This document shows, in pieces, positions 63,501 to 64,000 of a stretch of 64,000 nt of DNA. How positions within the stretch are numbered: the first letter of the stretch is position 1; every line of letters begins with the position of its first letter. The position numbers and the translations under genes were made by a program. The notes beneath the pieces are model-generated. The model saw only the letters and a list, made by a program, of their open reading frames with translations, was not told the DNA's origin and did not search any database. Source of the DNA: Branchiostoma lanceolatum (Eukaryota; Chordata; Leptocardii; Amphioxiformes; Branchiostomatidae); assembly GCF_035083965.1 (NCBI RefSeq), contig NC_089739.1:5214198-5278197 (forward strand). Reading direction: 5' to 3'.

Positions 63501-64000
63501 AACCATATCTCCTCTTACATTCTTACCATTACGGAGAAACGAGGAGAGGTCGAATCCATGTAGTTGATAGTTCTTGTAGTACTTTGACAATGTTGACATA
63601 TTGATGTATCTGTTAACTACTCTTTTGTTGTGACCTGTACTTAACCCAGTGGGCTAAGTCAGAATAATGAACACGAATTATCAACTTACAATGGAGAACT
63701 ACAGTTCCTTCTGGAGACATATATGTTAACCTTGTTTTCAAAAAGGCAGTATAAGTTAGGTCATAGGTATATTGTACTGTTTTTACGTAGTCCTTCTTCT
63801 CTGTATATTGAATCAGATGGGCCAAGTGCCTGAAATAAAGTTGAAATTGAAATCTTGAAGTCCTAACCTGTCCGTACTTGACCGTGAGTGACTGTGTGAA
63901 GGATTTGAAGGGCGCCTCCACTGTGACGGCGGTGTCCTGCGTCACTGTCCCGGTGATGAACAGTTTGGGCGGGTGCTGCTGACGGAGCATGTTCTCCGTG
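25087..64000 (-). CDS. FCGBP/zonadhesin-like multidomain secreted protein (5' partial)
   Basis: Fifty-five consecutive exons on the minus strand join in one frame from the window edge to a TAG at 25,087-25,089. They give 2,759 residues, or 2,893 if exon 7 uses its last donor. Order: IgGFc-binding domain, Asp-rich linker, EGF, VWD-C8-TIL-Cys module x3, two C-type lectin domains, VWD-C8-TIL-Cys module, farnesoic-acid-methyltransferase-like domain, final VWD. All five VWD domains have GDPHY, the motif at which FCGBP and gel-forming mucins self-cleave between D and P. It is probably secreted, multimeric, mucus- or matrix-associated and sugar-binding. The signal peptide and start lie beyond 64,000. 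Alternatives such as zonadhesin, SCO-spondin or mucin fit less well because of the IgGFc-binding N-terminus. Exons are listed in the block entries. It is one gene, not several, because every junction matches in phase. Confidence 0.9.
25940..26570 (-). repeat. 30-31 bp minisatellite in last-but-one intron region
   Basis: About 20 imperfect copies of a unit like TATCTGGTCCTGTCCTTGGT followed by ACTAAAAGGTT lie between the exons at 25,590 and 26,667. Units differ at a few positions (CTAGTCCTG, CTGACCTTGG) and by 1-bp indels. Open frames across it ([10 protein letters not shown]-type) are repeat shadows in the antisense direction of the gene. Confidence 0.9.
26909..27000 (+). mobile_element. SINE head fragment with tRNA A box
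   Basis: TATAGCTCAACTGGTAGCAGCC is a good tRNA-type A box. It is followed by CACAGTTGAGCTCCC and a weaker B-box region (GGTTTTAATCC). This is a truncated family A relative in an intron of the FCGBP-like gene. It does not fold as an intact tRNA. Confidence 0.5.
27496..27785 (-). mobile_element. tRNA-derived SINE, family B
   Basis: It matches the copy at 7,722-7,997 in the same orientation: GGTAGTCTCATAGCC, GTTATCTACTGTGTCTATGGCA and CTCTCCTTCCGCCACC. At the right it has the tRNA-like tail, whose minus strand reads GGTTATGGGTTCGATTCC. It lies about 30 bp from the donor side of the VWD5 first exon. Confidence 0.75.
28370..28722 (-). repeat. two-copy tandem duplication, about 180 bp
   Basis: CTAGGTGCA, GAGATCTATCCA, TCTGTCAGAGCTACAT, GGATATTGTCGTAATTAGATCG and CAACCAATCAAAGAATAAG appear in the same order in 28,370-28,551 and 28,552-28,722. 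The second copy ends within a few bases of the donor of the exon at 28,730-28,846, so the duplicated block reaches the splice site region. Confidence 0.8.
28730..30053 (-). other. exons for farnesoic-acid O-methyltransferase-like domain
   Basis: Exons 29914-30053, 29460-29631 and 28730-28846, phase 1 at both ends. The domain shows [20 protein letters not shown] and [14 protein letters not shown], then [34 protein letters not shown] and [17 protein letters not shown]. This pattern fits the Pfam family named Methyltransf_FA. Despite the name, in multidomain extracellular proteins it is probably a beta-sandwich interaction module, and I would not infer enzyme activity. It sits between VWD unit 4 and the last VWD. 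Confidence 0.75.
29678..29757 (-). mobile_element. truncated SINE, family A
   Basis: CAGGCCCTTGTAGTGCCTAGTGGCACATA and CAGCAAGTTTCCTCACTGTTTC match the left ends of the copies at 6,886 and 58,607. The tRNA-like part is absent. It lies in an intron next to the exon at 29,460-29,631. Confidence 0.65.
32575..32800 (+). mobile_element. diverged SINE, family B
   Basis: The stretch with GGTTATCGGTTTGATTCCTGTC (a degenerate B box), then GATGGAAGGAGAATGATGGACACTGCCTTCCAATGCC, parallels the family B body in plus orientation. It is strongly diverged and was recognised mainly by the order of words. Confidence 0.4.
32830..33040. mobile_element. MITE with 13-bp terminal inverted repeats
   Basis: TACTGTAAATGCA at 32,830-32,842 and TGCATTTACAGTA at 33,028-33,040 are exact inverted ends. 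TTCGCG-rich subterminal words are also paired (AGTTCGCG / CGCGAACA). A fragment of it (GTCGCGATAACCGCAAACAT) recurs at about 33,523, at the edge of the 10-bp minisatellite. It lies 58 bp from the VWD4 exon at 33,098-33,243. Confidence 0.75.
33488..33526 (+). repeat. GTCT microsatellite
   Basis: About nine GTCT units lie between the VWD4 intron start and the 10-bp array. The flank TTTTGAGTGTGTCTGTTTGTC resembles the left edge of dispersed repeat C. Confidence 0.8.
33541..34222 (-). repeat. 10-bp minisatellite (ACTTTTGTAA)n in VWD4 intron
   Basis: About 65 units of ACTTTTGTAA, mixed with 9-bp units (ACTTTGTAA) and point variants (ACATTTGTAA, ACTTGTGTAA), fill the intron between the exons at 34,387-34,521 and 33,098-33,243. 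The antisense frame stays open for hundreds of codons with a [10 protein letters not shown] pattern. This follows from the repeat and is not evidence of a gene. Confidence 0.95.
34925..35157 (-). other. VWD4 first exon with GDPHY
   Basis: This single exon carries the GDPHY cleavage-type motif and the first beta strands of VWD4 ([45 protein letters not shown]). It is listed separately because it is the clearest marker of the unit. Phase 1 in, phase 0 out, the same as the corresponding VWD2 exon. Confidence 0.9.
36236..37580 (-). other. exons for C-type lectin domain 2
   Basis: Exons 37432-37580, 36899-37039 and 36236-36350, phase 1 to phase 1. The order is [69 protein letters not shown] and HYICQ. 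The EPN motif and the WND motif are the calcium and sugar ligands of mannose/GlcNAc-type C-type lectins, so calcium-dependent sugar binding is predicted. The four canonical cysteines plus an N-terminal cysteine (CPDG) are present. Confidence 0.88.
37874..38988 (-). other. exons for C-type lectin domain 1
   Basis: Exons 38831-38988, 38192-38298 and 37874-37995, phase 1 to phase 1. The order is [75 protein letters not shown] and INYICE. EPN and WND are both intact, predicting a mannose-type calcium-dependent lectin. It precedes CTLD2 directly, and the exon split points are similar, so the pair probably arose by duplication. Confidence 0.88.
38590..38705. repeat. dispersed repeat F, copy 1
   Basis: TAGCCACCTCCATTGACC, TGTCCGTCATGTCTGATTAACGACTACATCTACCACCTCTGAACTCTACTT matches 49,200-49,310 in the same orientation (TCTGTCAGGTTGATTAATGACTAATTCTACC then CTCTGAACTCTACTT). 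It lies in the CTLD1 intron. Unclassified. Confidence 0.6.
39469..44587 (-). other. exons for VWD3-C8-TIL and cysteine module
   Basis: Linker 44513-44587; VWD 43973-44076, 43330-43461, 42706-42773, 42404-42488 and 41773-41903; C8 40816-41105; TIL 40142-40341; trailing module 39469-39604. Motifs: [109 protein letters not shown] and [16 protein letters not shown]. The VWD is cut into five exons here but three in units 1, 2 and 4, so two introns were gained or retained only in this unit. C8 is a single exon, as in unit 1. Confidence 0.86.
43560..43865. mobile_element. hairpin MITE family G, copy near VWD3
   Basis: The left arm has GTCGACGTTTCGATGAATGTC and CTGCAGCTAGGTGTCGCTG; the right arm has TGACACCTAGCTGCAG and GATGAAGGTGACAGACGGCCATCGAAACG, its approximate reverse complement. 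Related copies are at 44,660-44,880, 49,728-49,973, 50,390-50,720, 54,500-54,745, 55,420-55,510 and 59,750-59,900, plus short pieces near 11,185 and 20,590. Confidence 0.75.
46575..46765. repeat. dispersed repeat C, copy 2 (inverted)
   Basis: AAGTAAGATAATTTTTGATAACC, CTGGGACCTTTCTGGGACATTAGACCTAA and GTACACAAAAACATAGACACCAAAA are the reverse-complement counterpart of 8,255-8,460. It lies about 75 bp from the C8 exon at 46,840-47,008. Confidence 0.6.
49200..49310. repeat. dispersed repeat F, copy 2
   Basis: This is the partner of 38,590-38,705, with CTAGCAGCCTCTTCCACTGACC, then TGTCTGTCAGGTTGATTAATGAC and CCAACTCTGAACTCTACTT. It lies in a VWD2 intron. Confidence 0.6.
49728..49973. mobile_element. 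hairpin MITE family G, most complete copy
   Basis: The ends TAGCAAAGTTCTTTATTCACAACCACG and CGTGGTTGTGAATAAATAACTTTGCTA are near-perfect inverted repeats. Internal arms also pair (CAGTAATGCCCTGATGAGGATGACAGACAG and its complement). It has no coding capacity and ends 46 bp from the acceptor of the VWD2 exon at 49,456-49,682. Confidence 0.85.
51255..51975 (-). repeat. tandem copies of a TIL exon 3' end plus splice donor
   Basis: The last 33 or so nt of the TIL1 exon (coding [11 protein letters not shown]) and its GTGAGT donor are repeated downstream in the intron. The exon-end positions are 51,917 (real), 51,789, 51,661, 51,528 and 51,381, with a decayed copy near 51,255; the period is about 128-147 bp. 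Spacer words such as ACTTGGAGAATGGGAAGTGAGG also repeat. Several copies keep a donor-like GTGAGT and an acceptor-like CCAG before TGTGGCTGTTGG or TGCGGCTGTTGG, which would define a 33-nt in-phase mini-exon. Confidence 0.8.
52734..52978 (+). repeat. GGAA-GGGA-GGAA tetranucleotide array
   Basis: About 16 units of GGAA, then about 21 units of GGGA, then about 24 units of GGAA form a symmetric pure-purine tract of about 245 bp. The complementary pyrimidine strand is the coding sense. It lies in the intron between VWD1 (53,132) and C8 (52,641), ending about 93 bp from the C8 acceptor. The GGGA core can form G-quadruplexes, and the whole tract has mirror symmetry suited to triplex DNA. Confidence 0.95.
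54500..54745. mobile_element. hairpin MITE family G, copy in VWD1 intron
   Basis: TTTGTACACAACCAGATGTTTTATTCACA at the left and TGTGAATAAAACACTTGGTTGTGTACAAAG at the right are inverted arms. Inside are GGCAGTTCTGACTGGTTCAG and GGAAGGTAACAGACAGTCACCGAAGCG. It lies about 45 bp from the VWD1 exon at 54,793-54,937. Confidence 0.8.
55730..56040. repeat. degenerate tandem repeat, about 80 bp, four copies
   Basis: GTACGATGRCCC followed by an AACGTAYACRTGG-type word recurs at about 55,797, 55,868, 55,935 and 56,007. Between them lie TACAGTAAACTAG and TGTGTACAWGGGGTCA words. Each unit contains short inverted words (TACGTAC, GTACACGTG). Copies are diverged, so the boundaries are approximate. Confidence 0.65.
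56775..57190. repeat. two-copy tandem duplication, about 210 bp
   Basis: ACCAATCGCCGACAAGGAT / ACCCAACCGCCGACAGGGAT, AAATACCGTGC, CATAGGTATTT(A/G)CTTACGTGA and TTTAACACGGCTTAG(C/A)AACATGCTAG appear in the same order in both halves. It is non-coding and of unknown origin. The second copy is followed by GGAAAAGGCTTATAAGG. Confidence 0.75.
57477..57665. mobile_element. short element with GC-rich inverted ends
   Basis: GGGTCCCATTTCCAAAGCGGGGCCCGGT at the left and AGCCGGGCCCCGATTTGGAAAAGGGACC at the right are approximate reverse complements about 30 bp long, enclosing about 130 bp. This fits a MITE. The GC-rich ends stand out from the AT-rich intron. Confidence 0.6.
58607..58872 (-). mobile_element. 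tRNA-derived SINE, family A, fullest copy
   Basis: On the minus strand it has an A-box-like GTTACTCAACTGGTAACAGCC and a B box CCCCGGTTCAATCCTGGG. Next comes TCAGGACACCTCGGTTGGGGC and a tail ending in GGGTCTGAAC-like words. An insert of about 40 bp containing TAAAATCCAGTTGGCATTTA lies between the two boxes, so the promoter spacing is atypical. It lies about 43 bp from the EGF exon. Confidence 0.75.
58915..59017 (-). other. exon for EGF-like domain
   Basis: One exon encodes a six-cysteine EGF-like module: [12 protein letters not shown], then [20 protein letters not shown]. The spacing is typical (C-x4-C-x5-C-x8-C-x-C-x8-C). It lacks an obvious calcium-binding D/N-x-D/N-E/Q start. It is phase 0 at its start and phase 1 at its end, placing the protein in phase 1 for all later modules. 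Confidence 0.9.
59999..60457 (-). repeat. eight-copy 57-bp array carrying splice donors at exon 7 end
   Basis: The 3' end of the exon (coding [16 protein letters not shown]) and its donor CAG|GTATGTTATCC are repeated eight times. The exon-side donor edges lie at 60,401, 60,344, 60,287, 60,227, 60,170, 60,113, 60,056 and 59,999. Seven spacings are 57 or 60 bp (six of 57, one of 60), all multiples of three, and no copy has a stop. Every donor therefore leaves the same phase (1). The last copy has a weaker GTATTT donor. Each extra unit would add [19 protein letters not shown] to the protein. Confidence 0.9.
60720..61010. repeat. dispersed repeat D, second locus
   Basis: CTTCACATGGTATATCCTAACAAA, GACCAGCTCCTATGGCTCTGTCC, GCCACTTGCTACAT and ATGGTGACAGCCTTCTGGTCCGG parallel 10,598-10,860 in the same orientation. 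It lies in the intron between exons 6 and 7 of the FCGBP-like gene. Confidence 0.7.

Larger units (their letters stand above)
59213..64000 (-). other. exons for IgGFc-binding N-terminal domain and Asp-rich linker
   Basis: Exons 63868-64000 (partial), 63255-63449, 62648-62784, 62237-62336, 61596-61742, 61107-61341, 60401-60592 (up to 59999-60592) and 59213-59421. The sequence follows the FCGBP N-terminal family: [121 protein letters not shown] and [19 protein letters not shown]. It ends in [20 protein letters not shown] followed by GLIDEDL, a calcium-binding-like DxDxDG stretch. The start codon and signal peptide are off the right edge. The fourth exon uses a weak donor (ACG|GTTTGA). Confidence 0.88.

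Noticed and set aside
25087-64000. Treating the VWD, lectin and IgGFc-binding segments as separate genes
   Set aside because: All 54 junctions between successive exons match in phase, no internal stop or polyadenylation context is needed, and linker exons bridge the modules.

Overview
This is a eukaryotic, intron-rich window with about 40% GC by eye and many short dispersed repeats. Protein similarity, the order of the first two genes, the expanded VWD/C8/TIL and C-type lectin content, and the many tRNA-derived SINEs and hairpin MITEs suggest an invertebrate deuterostome. A cephalochordate (amphioxus-like) is my best guess. That is inference; no sequence search was run.

Layout: 1-3,586 holds no gene I can support. 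SNX17 (sorting nexin 17) runs on the minus strand in 13 coding exons, 14,847 down to 3,671. EIF2B4 (eIF2B delta) runs on the plus strand in 11 coding exons, 15,873 to 22,250. Their start codons face each other across about 1.0 kb, the same head-to-head pair found in human. The 22.3-25.0 kb interval is intergenic and holds a Helitron-like element with a 127-bp tandem array and a SINE.

From 64,000 down to 25,087 one very large minus-strand gene fills the rest; its 5' end lies beyond the right edge. I could place 55 consecutive exons whose splice phases all agree, giving 2,759 residues (up to 2,893 with the longest form of one exon) and ending at a TAG stop. It is an FCGBP/zonadhesin-like secreted protein: IgGFc-binding N-terminal domain, aspartate-rich DxDxDG linker, EGF, three VWD-C8-TIL units each with a trailing cysteine module, two C-type lectin domains with EPN and WND motifs, a fourth VWD-C8-TIL unit, a farnesoic-acid-O-methyltransferase-like domain, and a terminal VWD.

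SNX17 (endosomal cargo recycling) and EIF2B4 (translation initiation) are housekeeping genes that probably share a divergent promoter region. The large gene looks like a mucosal or extracellular-matrix glycoprotein with lectin modules added by phase-1 exon shuffling.

The most unusual signal is repeated tandem duplication across splice sites. An exon of the large gene ends in eight in-frame copies of a 57-bp unit, each with its own splice donor. A TIL exon has about five downstream copies of its 3' tail plus donor. An EIF2B4 acceptor is triplicated, giving two extra in-frame exon-like copies.
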